Source: Firmicutes bacterium HGW-Firmicutes-11 (GTDB taxonomy: Bacteria; Bacillota; Clostridia; Peptostreptococcales; Anaerovoracaceae). From it: a DNA stretch of 64,000 bases. Positions 18,719 to 27,071 of this stretch are shown piece after piece. Every line of letters begins with the position of its first letter. Positions within the stretch are counted from its first letter, which is position 1. The stretch covers positions 1 to 64,000 of the forward strand of contig PHAE01000003.1 in the NCBI GenBank assembly GCA_002840285.1, in the 5' to 3' direction. Under the pieces are notes generated by a model, which worked only from the letters and a program-made list of their open reading frames with translations, did no database searches and was not told where the DNA came from. Position numbers and translations under genes: made by a program.

Positions 18719-20143
18719 TTATATCAGTAATTCGATCGGATTTTCCAGAAGTCGTTTCACTTCTGTTACAAATTGCGCGGCAAGCAGACCGTCAATGACG
18801 CGGTGATCCACCGACAAGGTGATATTCATCATCGGCTTGATCGTGATGGATTTGCATCCGTCCTTGTCTGTTTCTACAAAGGGTTCGTCCTTTGTGGCAC
18901 TGATCGACAGGATGCCCGCTTCCGGAGGATTGATGATCGCCGTGAAATTCTCGATCCCGAACATCCCCAAATTGGAAATGGTGAATGTTCCACCGCTGTA
19001 CTCGCTTGGCGCCAGCCCACCGCTTCTTGCCTTCTCAAACAATGCAGAAGACTCGACGGAGATGTCGACGACGGAAAGTTTGTCCGCTTTGCGAACCACT
19101 GGCACGATGAGTCCGGTGGGCGCTGCGACAGCGATTCCCAGATTGACGTATTTGTATTTGACGAGTTTGTCGCCGATCAGCGCGGAATTCATTTCCGGGA
19201 ATTTTTGAAGCGTCTTGATCGTTGCCTTTGCAATATAATCTGTAACTGATGTCTTTTTCGGCTGCGCCGCGTTGATCTGACTCCGGATATCAAGAAGCTT
19301 TTCCAGGTTGACTTTCTGCGTGAAATACAGGTGTGGCGCAGTAAACTTACTCAGTGACAGCCGGTCGCCGATCACTTTTCTGACACCGCTGTAGGGTGCT
19401 TCTTCCAGGATCACTTTTCCGTCGGGAGTGGTCGGGCCATCGGCGGCATCGAAACCGGCTGAAGCAGCCGCAATTCCCGCAGAAGGAGCCATGGATCCAA
19501 GCACATCCTGCTTCATGATCTTTCCGCCACTTCCGGTGCCCTGTAAGCTATCCAGTGAGATGTTCTGCTCTTCTGCCATCTTCTTGGCGACCGGGGACAC
19601 CTTCTGCTTGTTTGAGGAGAGATAAGCCAGAATGTCTTTTTCGGAGATCCCGCCGTCGTAGCCGGTGCCGGTGATCTGAAGTCCATTCAGATCCAAACCT
19701 TTTTCTTTTGCGACCCGTCTTGCCCGCGGTGTGATCTTGAGAAAACCGCTGGTCGTGCTACCGATAACTGCCGCAGCAACTGTCGATACTGCGGCTACTG
19801 GAGCTTCTGCCGCAACCGGAGCTTCTTCCTTGGCGGGTGAGGCCACAGCCTCTTCTTTATTCAATTGGCGATTCACATCGCTGATCAAAGCGTCGATGTT
19901 TTCATCGGCGGTACCGATGATCGCGATGGGAAGTGTGACTTCCACCGAATCCCCTTCCTCGATGAATTTTTTTCTGAATACGCCATCGAGGGTGGCTTCG
20001 ATATCGATCGCCGTTTTGTCTGTTTCAATGCTAAAAACCGGTTCCCCCTTCTTCAAGGATTCTCCTTCTTGCTTATACCAGCGAACCAGCTTTCCTTCGC
20101 TCATATTGAAGCCCAGTTTTGGCATAATGATTACTTCAGCCAT
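18719..20143 (-). CDS. acoC: Dihydrolipoamide acetyltransferase (E2) of the acetoin/pyruvate dehydrogenase complex
   Basis: A 474-residue E2. One lipoyl domain (about 1-78, site ETDKTA), an Ala-rich linker, then two consecutive peripheral-subunit-binding domains (beginning ITPRARRVAKEKG and SPVAKKMAEEQN), and the acyltransferase domain with the active-site motif DHRVIDG near the C-terminus. Two such binding domains in one E2 are unusual. It forms the core on which E1 and E3 assemble and passes an acetyl group to CoA. Ribosome site GAGGTG. The operon order E1 alpha, E1 beta, E2, E3 is the acetoin arrangement. Confidence 0.88.
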   Translation of the reverse strand: MAEVIIMPKLGFNMSEGKLVRWYKQEGESLKKGEPVFSIETDKTAIDIEATLDGVFRKKFIEEGDSVEVTLPIAIIGTADENIDALISDVNRQLNKEEAVASPAKEEAPVAAEAPVAAVSTVAAAVIGSTTSGFLKITPRARRVAKEKGLDLNGLQITGTGYDGGISEKDILAYLSSNKQKVSPVAKKMAEEQNISLDSLQGTGSGGKIMKQDVLGSMAPSAGIAAASAGFDAADGPTTPDGKVILEEAPYSGVRKVIGDRLSLSKFTAPHLYFTQKVNLEKLLDIRSQINAAQPKKTSVTDYIAKATIKTLQKFPEMNSALIGDKLVKYKYVNLGIAVAAPTGLIVPVVRKADKLSVVDISVESSALFEKARSGGLAPSEYSGGTFTISNLGMFGIENFTAIINPPEAGILSISATKDEPFVETDKDGCKSITIKPMMNITLSVDHRVIDGLLAAQFVTEVKRLLENPIELLI

Positions 20144-20153
20144 TCTGTCACCT

Positions 20154-21128
20154 CTATTCCATCATCTTTTTTACTTTAACAATAATTTTCTCAACAGATG
20201 GTATGATCGGGAATTCCAGTGCCGGGCTAAAGGGCAGGGGAACATTCGGGGTTGCGATTCTTCCGATCGGTGCCTCCAGGTAATAGAAAACATCATCCAT
20301 TACATCAGCGCCGATCTCAGCACCAATGCCGCATTTTTCGTGTGCTTCATCTACGACGAGAAGTCGTCCGGTTTTTTTCACTGAAGTGATGATAGCATCG
20401 CGGTCCATCGGAACGATGGTTCTCAAGTCGATGACTTCAACAGAGATCCCGTCCTTTTCCAGTTTTGCTGCTGCATCCATTGACTTCATGACCTGAGAGG
20501 AGGTGGCGACGATGGTGATGTCGGTTCCTTCTCTTACGATGTTCGCCTTGCCGAAGGGAATCGGCTCAACGACGTCATCGATCATGAACTTGTTGCTGTA
20601 TTCCATTTTGTGTTCAAAGAAGATGACCGGATTGTTGTCTCTGATCGCTGTCTTCAGAAGTCCTTTGGCCTCCTGGGCAGTCGAAGGGACGACCACTTTC
20701 AATCCGGGAAAATGAGCCATCATGGCTTGCATGCTCTGGGAATGCTGGGCAGCAGAGGACCGTCCCGCGCCCATCGGAGTCCGGATCACCATGGGCACTG
20801 ATGCTTGTCCGCCGGACATGTAGGTAATTTTTGCCGCCTGGTTGACGACCTGGTCAGCTGCCACCAGAAGAAAATCGGAAAACATAAGTTCTACGATCGG
20901 ACGCAAGCCGGTCAGGGCCATACCGACACCCATACCGACGATCCCGGCTTCACTGATCGGACTGTCTTTCATCCGCAGATCACCGTATTTGTCCAACAGT
21001 CCGACGGATGTCTTGAAGTTTCCGCCGATAAATCCGATATCCTCACCGATCATCATGACCCGGTCATCCCGTTCCATTTCTTCGTCGATCGCTTCGCAGA
21101 TGGCATCTCTATATAATATTTCTCTCAT
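20154..21128 (-). CDS. acoB: Acetoin dehydrogenase E1 component, beta subunit
   Basis: A 324-residue transketolase-like beta subunit opening MREILYRDAICEAIDEEMER, with GEDIGFIGG and SPISEAGIVGMGVGMA typical of E1 beta. It forms the heterotetramer with the alpha subunit from the gene 26 bp upstream and shapes the thiamine-diphosphate site (Glu in ISEAG region). A clear AGGAGG ribosome site precedes the ATG. Confidence 0.88.
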   Translation of the reverse strand: MREILYRDAICEAIDEEMERDDRVMMIGEDIGFIGGNFKTSVGLLDKYGDLRMKDSPISEAGIVGMGVGMALTGLRPIVELMFSDFLLVAADQVVNQAAKITYMSGGQASVPMVIRTPMGAGRSSAAQHSQSMQAMMAHFPGLKVVVPSTAQEAKGLLKTAIRDNNPVIFFEHKMEYSNKFMIDDVVEPIPFGKANIVREGTDITIVATSSQVMKSMDAAAKLEKDGISVEVIDLRTIVPMDRDAIITSVKKTGRLLVVDEAHEKCGIGAEIGADVMDDVFYYLEAPIGRIATPNVPLPFSPALEFPIIPSVEKIIVKVKKMME

Positions 21129-21154
21129 TTTTAACCTCCTATAAGAATCGACTT

Positions 21155-22129
21155 CTATGCAAAAATGTCAGTGTATGCTTCGGACGGATCAGGATAAGGG
21201 CTGTCGATAGCGAACTTCACAGCGGTCTGCACCTGAGCTTCGATTTCGTCTTCGAGCTTTTTGAATTCCTTTTCAGAAATCTTTTTCTGCTCGATCATCT
21301 TGTCCTTGAAGCAGTCCACCGGGCAGCGCTCCTGCCAGGATGCCTTCTCGTTCGGATCCCTCCGCTCTCTGTACACTGCGGGATCGCCCACATGGTGACC
21401 CTGCCAGCGATATGTTTTGCATTCCATCAAGGTCGGACCATTACCGCTTCTGGCGCGTTTGACGGCTTCTTCCGCTGCCTGATGCACAGCGATCACATCC
21501 ATTCCGTCGACGATGATGCCGGGGATCCCGTAAGCCTTGGCTCTGTCTGCAATGTCGATGGTCTTCGTAACGTCTCTGATGTCCACAGAGATTCCATAGA
21601 GGTTGTTTTCAATGACGTATACGATGGGAAGGTCCCAGGCGGCCGCCATGTTGAGACTTTCGTGGAAAGTGCCTTCGTTAGATGCGGATTCACCGAAGAA
21701 AGAGACGGCGATCTGATCCGTTCCCAGGTACTTTGCTGTATAAGCTGCTCCCGTAGCAATAGGAATCTCTCCGCCAACGATGCCGTTTGCCCCGAGGATG
21801 CCCTTGTCCAATGCCATGATGTGCATGGATCCGCCTTTTCCTCTAGAGTATCCGCCTTCTTTGCCGAGAATTTCCGCCATCATTTTCCCAAGCTCCGCGC
21901 CACGGGCGACCAGATGACCATGACCACGGTGCGTGCTGCCGATATAGTCGTTTTCGGTCAACGCTGCGCACACGCCGGTTGCGATCGCTTCTTCACCAAG
22001 ATACAAATGTGCGAGACCCGGCATCATGCCCTTCTTATAGAACTCAAAGACCTCTTCTTCAAAACGCCTCATTCTGTACATGGTTTCATAAAAGCCGATC
22101 AATTGCTCTTTGCTATACTTTTTATCCAT
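21155..22129 (-). CDS. acoA: Acetoin dehydrogenase E1 component, alpha subunit
   Basis: A 324-residue thiamine-diphosphate enzyme subunit opening MDKKYSKEQLIGFYETMYRM. The cofactor motif normally GDG...NN reads GESASNEG...VIENN, i.e. Glu and Ser in place of Asp and Gly; the DNA is unambiguous (GGTGAATCC). The phosphorylation-loop-like YRWQGHHVGDP segment and THRGHGH are kept. It would cleave acetoin (or decarboxylate pyruvate) and acetylate the lipoyl group of E2. Lead gene of the operon, behind a sigma-54 promoter at 22185-22202 and an AGGAGG ribosome site. Acetoin is favoured over pyruvate by gene order and sigma-54 control. Confidence 0.85.
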   Translation of the reverse strand: MDKKYSKEQLIGFYETMYRMRRFEEEVFEFYKKGMMPGLAHLYLGEEAIATGVCAALTENDYIGSTHRGHGHLVARGAELGKMMAEILGKEGGYSRGKGGSMHIMALDKGILGANGIVGGEIPIATGAAYTAKYLGTDQIAVSFFGESASNEGTFHESLNMAAAWDLPIVYVIENNLYGISVDIRDVTKTIDIADRAKAYGIPGIIVDGMDVIAVHQAAEEAVKRARSGNGPTLMECKTYRWQGHHVGDPAVYRERRDPNEKASWQERCPVDCFKDKMIEQKKISEKEFKKLEDEIEAQVQTAVKFAIDSPYPDPSEAYTDIFA

Positions 22130-22184
22130 TGTGACCTCCTGTTTTTATCGCGGAACTGCAATCTTCATTCTCTCACTTAAGATA

Positions 22185-22202
22185 AAGCAAGTATCATGCC
22201 AA
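22185..22202 (-). promoter_or_regulatory. sigma-54 (-24/-12) promoter of the acetoin operon
   Basis: The minus strand reads TTGGCATGATACTTGCTT with GG (22200-22199) and GC (22188-22187) 10 nt apart, matching TGGCAY-N5-TTGCW. It lies 56-73 bp upstream of the E1 alpha ATG. Confidence 0.85.
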
Positions 22203-22275
22203 ATTGTTAACAATAATAAATCCGTTGGAATTCAAGGCTTTTCGCAGTACGTTTACTGTTGTGTGTAAGGACAAC
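22203..22275. promoter_or_regulatory. Dyads upstream of the acetoin promoter
   Basis: A perfect palindrome ATTGTTAACAAT (22203-22214) abuts the -24 box. A second dyad, GTTGT-N8-ACAAC, lies at 22258-22275, about 60 bp further upstream, in the usual range for an AcoR-type activator. Binding is inference. Confidence 0.45.
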
Positions 22276-22404
22276 TCTTCTAAATTGATCGCAATGCGCC
22301 AATCTGTCACATAGTGTGCCTTCGCCGGCCCACAGCAATCAGGAATCGACAAGGAAATGAAGAAATGATAGAATGGAGCAAAGTCTTGGAGAAAGAGGAA
22401 CCGA

Positions 22405-23226
22405 ATGGACAACAGACTGACGATCGTCGAAGCCAGTATCCTTCGTTGGAAGAATGGTGAAGCAAAATTCGAAACGGACTACCTTTCCGTTGAAGAGCCC
22501 TTGGCGCTGGAAGTGAATGGCAAGCGGGTGGCAGTGCTCATGCGGCTGCCGGGAGCGGAAAAGGAGCTTGCTGTAGGCTTCCTGATCTCGGAAGGTATCA
22601 TCGCCAACTTTCAGGATATCATGATGTTGTCCCACTGCGGACAGTTCCTGCCGGAGGAAGACAACGACGATCCTCTGGAGCCATCGCGGAACATCGTAAA
22701 GGTGACGGCAACCGCATTGCAGGGTTCCGAGGACGCTGCTACTCTTTTGATACGATCCGGATGCGGCCGCACCCGTGTTGACGATATCACAGAACAGATC
22801 CCGGTGGTCGATGGTACCGTACAGCTGGATGCGCGGGCGCTGACGGAACTGTCCAGGACGATCCTTTCTCTACAGGATGTCCGCAAGGTAGCAGGCGGTG
22901 TTCATCTTGCCGCTCTGTTCGATGCCAACGGCAGCCTGATCGTTTCCCACGAAGATGTGGGAAGACACAACGCTGCTGACAAGGTGTTCGGACACGCATT
23001 GCTCCATGGAATACCGCTCCATGATAAAATTTTGTACAATACAGGTCGTGCCAGTTATGAATTAGTGACAAAAGGAGCCAGATTGAACGTACCGATCCTG
23101 GTTTCAAAGTCCTCTCCAACGTCCCTTGCGGTAGAATTTGCAGAAGCCAGTAACATCACACTGTGTGGTTTCGTACAGGGCAATCGGGCCAATATTTATA
23201 GCGGTATGGAGCGAATTCTGTTATAA
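22405..23226 (+). CDS. fdhD: FdhD, sulfurtransferase for molybdoenzyme maturation
   Basis: A 273-residue protein needed to sulfurate the molybdenum cofactor of formate dehydrogenase-type enzymes. The N-terminal EEPLALEVNG and the cofactor-binding HEDVGRHNAADKV are diagnostic, and the C-terminus (SKSSPTSLAVEFA) fits. The catalytic region reads SGCGRTR; this matches the CCGKSR form of Gram-positive FdhD rather than the CGxCG form, with one cysteine. No formate dehydrogenase gene is in the window; the only molybdoenzyme here is at 49001-51142. It sits between the acetoin promoter and its probable activator gene. Confidence 0.9.
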   Translation: MDNRLTIVEASILRWKNGEAKFETDYLSVEEPLALEVNGKRVAVLMRLPGAEKELAVGFLISEGIIANFQDIMMLSHCGQFLPEEDNDDPLEPSRNIVKVTATALQGSEDAATLLIRSGCGRTRVDDITEQIPVVDGTVQLDARALTELSRTILSLQDVRKVAGGVHLAALFDANGSLIVSHEDVGRHNAADKVFGHALLHGIPLHDKILYNTGRASYELVTKGARLNVPILVSKSSPTSLAVEFAEASNITLCGFVQGNRANIYSGMERILL

Positions 23227-23235
23227 TGTCTCATG

Positions 23236-23249
23236 TGCACCACTGTGCA
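23236..23249. promoter_or_regulatory. Dyad upstream of the acoR-like gene
   Basis: TGCAC-CACT-GTGCA is a perfect inverted repeat located 36-49 bp before the GTG start. A TATAAT (23222-23227) overlaps the fdhD stop codon. The dyad could serve autoregulation; this is inference. Confidence 0.35.
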
Positions 23250-23284
23250 TGTTCTCAATTGCTACACAAAAAGGAGCGAACAGA

Positions 23285-25303
23285 GTGAGTCATTTTGATT
23301 ACGAGTACAGACAAAGGGTCCACGAGGCGTGGGAAAACTTCGTTTCTCACAATGACGTCGACTATTCTTTTATACGTCCGGAAATTTACGAATCCTGGAA
23401 ACGCTCGCGGGATTACGGTGTCGACCCTTCGGAAACTAAAACAAGCATTCTCAACAACGAAGATATCAAGAAGCGACACAAGGCAAACAGCCTTTTGATC
23501 GAAACGGCAAGGCCCTATATGGAAAACCTGTACTCCGTAGTGAAGGACTCGGGCTTCTATTTGATTCTCAGCGACCAGGAAGGAATCGTACTGGATCTGA
23601 TCGGGGACGAAGATATCATAAACGAGGGACGCAGGCGCAGCCTATTGGTCGTCGGCGCCAACCGCAGCGAGGCCTTTTGCGGCACCAATGCCATCGGTAC
23701 AAGCCTTGTGATGAAGAAACCCATCCAGATCTGGGGCGATGAACATTACATCGAGGCGCACAAAAATTATGCCTGTAGTGCGGCGCCGATCCTAAATCAG
23801 GCAGGGAACATCATCGGCTGTCTGGATCTGACCGGGAATTACACCGACATTCATACGCACACACTGGGTATGGTGATCGGCGCAGTGGATGGGATCGCGA
23901 AAGAATTGAAGATTCGCAGCGCCTACGAAGAGATCGAAGCGATGTGCGCCCAGCGAAGCAGTATTTTAGAGTCGGTTTCCTCAGGGCTTATATTATTGAA
24001 TAAAAATTCCCAGATCATTCAGGCAAACGGCAATGCCAGGCGCATGCTGAATTTCGGCGAAGATGCCATCGGCAGAAATATCTTTGAATTGATCAGCATC
24101 GATGAACCGGTCCATTACGATTTCAGCTTTGACTCCATAGAAAAGGAAATATTCAATAAAGAGACCAATATTTATTTGACCGGCTCTGCTCTGCCTCCGA
24201 TCAAATTCAGTATGAGCGTTCACTTTGTAGGCGATCCTTCCAGCCACAATCGAAGCATCGTGGTCCGGCTCGACGAGTCGAAGCAGATCAACAAACTGGT
24301 CAACAAGGTCGGGGGGTTCCGTGCTTCCTTCACCTTCAGCAGCATCGTTGGAAATTCCGCTGCTACAAAGAAAATGGTCGATACCAGCATGCGTGCTGCA
24401 CAAAGCTCCGCAAACGTCTTGATCTCAGGAGAAAGCGGCACCGGGAAAGAGTTGATCGCCCAATCCATCCACAACAACAGCAGTTTTGCAAAAGGACCTT
24501 TTGTACCGATCAATTGCGGCGCTTTGCCAAAAGGATTGATCGAAAGCGAGCTGTTCGGCTACGAGGGTGGCGCTTTCACCGGAGCAAGCAAAGAGGGCAA
24601 CCCCGGCAAGTTCGAGCTTGCCGACGGCGGCACGATTTTTCTGGATGAGATCGGCGATATGCCTCTCGATGTTCAGGTAACCTTACTTCGTGTGATCGAA
24701 ACAAAAGAAGTCGTCCGGATCGGTGGGAAATATCCCAAAAAAATCGACGTTCGGATCATTGCTGCCACCAACCGGAATCTGTTTGACGCCATCGAAGCAA
24801 AAACCTTCCGCGAAGATCTCTTTTATCGGTTGAACGTTTTATCAGTCAACGTCCCTCCCCTCAGAGAGCGGGACAATGACATAGCCTTGCTGGCGGATTA
24901 TTTCGTCCAGACATTGAATAATCCGCAGAGACGCAGGATGCATATTACGGACGAAGTGTATCAAGCGTTGAAACGTTACCGTTGGCCCGGCAATATACGT
25001 GAACTGGAAAACGTCATGGAGCGGGCGATCAATATCACAGATGATGACAGCATCCGGCTGGAGCATCTTCCGCGGCAGGTGATACAGGGTTCCACCGTGT
25101 TGACTGCTTCCGCAGAAGATAGCAGTCTTGAATCGTTGAAACCCGGTTACAACTTGAAATCAACAGGGTATCAGCTGATTCTGTCCAGTCTGGAAAAGTG
25201 CGACGGAAATATCAAAGAGGCTGCAGAGCTTCTGGGAATCAGCCGGCGAACCCTCTATCGAAAGATGGATCACTACGAGATCGATTATAAGAAATACCGA
25301 TGA
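23285..25303 (+). CDS. acoR: Sigma-54-dependent activator, AcoR-like
   Basis: A 672-residue enhancer-binding protein. The start is a GTG at 23285, eight bases after AAGGAG. The N-terminus has the AcoR-type segment IYESWKRSRDYGVDP and a GAF-like sensor (about 70-230), then a PAS-like domain (about 240-345), the AAA+ domain with Walker A GESGTGKE (about 382), sigma-54 contact loop GAFTGA (about 430) and a Fis-type helix-turn-helix (ISRRTLYRKM). The acetoin operon promoter lies divergent, beyond fdhD. Effector sensing by GAF (for example acetoin) is inference. Confidence 0.9.
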   Translation: MSHFDYEYRQRVHEAWENFVSHNDVDYSFIRPEIYESWKRSRDYGVDPSETKTSILNNEDIKKRHKANSLLIETARPYMENLYSVVKDSGFYLILSDQEGIVLDLIGDEDIINEGRRRSLLVVGANRSEAFCGTNAIGTSLVMKKPIQIWGDEHYIEAHKNYACSAAPILNQAGNIIGCLDLTGNYTDIHTHTLGMVIGAVDGIAKELKIRSAYEEIEAMCAQRSSILESVSSGLILLNKNSQIIQANGNARRMLNFGEDAIGRNIFELISIDEPVHYDFSFDSIEKEIFNKETNIYLTGSALPPIKFSMSVHFVGDPSSHNRSIVVRLDESKQINKLVNKVGGFRASFTFSSIVGNSAATKKMVDTSMRAAQSSANVLISGESGTGKELIAQSIHNNSSFAKGPFVPINCGALPKGLIESELFGYEGGAFTGASKEGNPGKFELADGGTIFLDEIGDMPLDVQVTLLRVIETKEVVRIGGKYPKKIDVRIIAATNRNLFDAIEAKTFREDLFYRLNVLSVNVPPLRERDNDIALLADYFVQTLNNPQRRRMHITDEVYQALKRYRWPGNIRELENVMERAINITDDDSIRLEHLPRQVIQGSTVLTASAEDSSLESLKPGYNLKSTGYQLILSSLEKCDGNIKEAAELLGISRRTLYRKMDHYEIDYKKYR

Positions 25304-25307
25304 ATCA

Positions 25308-25345
25308 AAAGACGGCGCAAACCAAGTTTGCACCGTCTTTCTTTC
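25308..25345. terminator. Convergent terminator
   Basis: AAAGACGGcGCAAAC pairs with GTTTGCaCCGTCTTT over a 3-nt loop (25308-25340), followed by a T-rich stretch on the plus strand; an A-rich flank lets it serve both the activator gene and the bicupin gene. Confidence 0.75.
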
Positions 25346-25383
25346 TCAGGCAACATCATTTGACATCACTTTAAACCAAACGC

Positions 25384-26100
25384 CTATCTGGAGGAGAGGC
25401 GGGCAGGACCAAAGCTTTGGGCAAGTTTCAGTACTTGACCACCGTCAGGGTGGATCTCGTATTTTGCTCCTTTAGGAACATAGAAGCCATCTTCTACGAC
25501 GAGGGGAAGCTTTTCTCCGTCAACGACCACATATCCTTTTCCGGACATGACATAGGTCATCTGATCCGAGTCTGCTTCCTGTCCGCCAATAAAGCCATCT
25601 GGCAGAATTTCTACGACCTGGAATTCGATGGTTTTGCTTCCACCGTTTTTCGGATTGGAAATCGGGAATGCGGTCGCATTCTTTCCGCCTTCTACAGCAA
25701 CCGGAACTACATCATTGATGTTTCTGATGAAGGGCTCGGTCTGGGAAAATTCTTTCGGAGTCAGTGTCACGACAAATTTCAGTGTCTGAACGCCGATCGG
25801 ATACATTTCGTGATCGCTGTTTCCGGGGATCCACATCACATCGCCGACTTTGTATTCATAACGCTTGCCCTTGATGATAGAATAGCCTTTTCCGGAAAGA
25901 ATGAAGTAGCAATGGTCTGCATCTTTGTGATTGTCTGTGATTGCAGCGCCGCCAAAACGGATCTCGCACATGGAGAAGAATCCATAGGTGTCGGATTCCA
26001 TCGTTGCAGGCAGTCCGAATGCAAATGCATGCGCATTGATGTGCTTTGCAGGAGCCGCGGGCAGTAGATCATAATAGTTTTTTACAAAAGCTTTAGCCAT
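25384..26100 (-). CDS. Bicupin protein
   Basis: A 238-residue protein with two cupin domains that look like a tandem duplication: HCYFILSGKGYSIIKG in the first half and QMTYVMSGKGYVVVDG in the second. The first keeps histidines for a metal (H around NHKDADH and DHEMYP); the second has lost them (EADSDQM). No catalytic role can be assigned; family members range from isomerases and dioxygenases to sugar-acid binding proteins. It is the third gene of the operon with a beta-hydroxyacid dehydrogenase and an M24-type protein. Confidence 0.7.
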   Translation of the reverse strand: MAKAFVKNYYDLLPAAPAKHINAHAFAFGLPATMESDTYGFFSMCEIRFGGAAITDNHKDADHCYFILSGKGYSIIKGKRYEYKVGDVMWIPGNSDHEMYPIGVQTLKFVVTLTPKEFSQTEPFIRNINDVVPVAVEGGKNATAFPISNPKNGGSKTIEFQVVEILPDGFIGGQEADSDQMTYVMSGKGYVVVDGEKLPLVVEDGFYVPKGAKYEIHPDGGQVLKLAQSFGPARLSSR

Positions 26101-26146
26101 TTTTTTGATCCTCCATTTTATAAACTGTTAGCAATATTGAATCTTA

Positions 26147-27028
26147 CTATCTCTTGATTCCGCTTTGTTCTTCCAGAAGTTGGGTCAGCACGAAGAAGTC
26201 CTTGTCTCCTCTTCCGGTGGCTGCTGCAGCTGCATAAGCCTGTCTAGTGATCGCGGTGACCGGCATCGTTACGCCGTACTGTTTGGCTGCGTCAAAGGCA
26301 AGGTCGAAGTCCTTCATCATGAGCTTTACGCTGAATGCAGCATTGTATTCGCCTTTGGAAACCAGGCCTTTTTTGTAGCCGACGAGGGGTGAGCCAACGG
26401 CGCTTCCGGCCATGACTTCACAAACCTGTTCGACGTCCAGACCGGCTTTTTCTGCCAAAACGACGGCTTCGCCCATCATCTGGGAAGTGACACCGATCAT
26501 AACGTTCAAGCAGAGTTTCAACACTCTGGCTTCTTCGTCAGCTCCTACATAGAACTGATTTTTTCCCATGGCTTCAAACAGCGGAAGAACCTTGTCATAA
26601 GCTGCTTTGTCGCCGGATGCCAAAATTCCCAGAGTTGCATTGACTGCCAGAACGGTGCTGCCGGTGACTGGACCTCTGATGAATTTGCAGCCCTTTTCTT
26701 CGATCGCGTCATTCACTTTTGCAGACTCTGCAGGAGAGACTGTGCTCATGTCGATGACGATCTTGTTGGAGGACAATCCTGCAACCACTCCATTTTCTCC
26801 CAAGGTAACTGCCTGTAACGTCGGTCCATCCGATACCATCGTGAAGATGAAATCACAGGTTTCGGCGATTTCTTTTGGAGAATCCGCCCATTTTGCTCCA
26901 GCGGCCATAACTTCATCGGCCTTTGCTTTCGTTCTGTTCCAAACAGTAACGTCGTGACCTGCCTTCAGCAGATTCTGACTCATCGGGTTACCCATGTTAC
27001 CCAATCCGATCCAACCAACTTTAGCCAT
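26147..27028 (-). CDS. NAD(P)-dependent beta-hydroxyacid dehydrogenase (3-hydroxyisobutyrate dehydrogenase family)
   Basis: A 293-residue dehydrogenase. The N-terminal dinucleotide motif is GLGNMGNPM, the substrate-binding motif RGPVTGST matches the family GPVSGG pattern, and the catalytic Lys is in LKLCLN. Family members oxidise 3-hydroxyisobutyrate, tartronate semialdehyde/glycerate, or related beta-hydroxyacids. Middle gene of the operon 28307 to 25384; the substrate is likely produced by, or shared with, the M24-type enzyme upstream. Confidence 0.8.
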   Translation of the reverse strand: MAKVGWIGLGNMGNPMSQNLLKAGHDVTVWNRTKAKADEVMAAGAKWADSPKEIAETCDFIFTMVSDGPTLQAVTLGENGVVAGLSSNKIVIDMSTVSPAESAKVNDAIEEKGCKFIRGPVTGSTVLAVNATLGILASGDKAAYDKVLPLFEAMGKNQFYVGADEEARVLKLCLNVMIGVTSQMMGEAVVLAEKAGLDVEQVCEVMAGSAVGSPLVGYKKGLVSKGEYNAAFSVKLMMKDFDLAFDAAKQYGVTMPVTAITRQAYAAAAATGRGDKDFFVLTQLLEEQSGIKR

Positions 27029-27071
27029 TTCTTTTCCTCCTTATATTTGATATAACTTGAAATACCGTTCT

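Noticed and set aside
22740..22790. FdhD seeming to lack the second cysteine of CGxCG
   Set aside because: Gram-positive FdhD proteins, as I recall, have CCGKSR here; GCGRTR fits that form, so it is not a defect.
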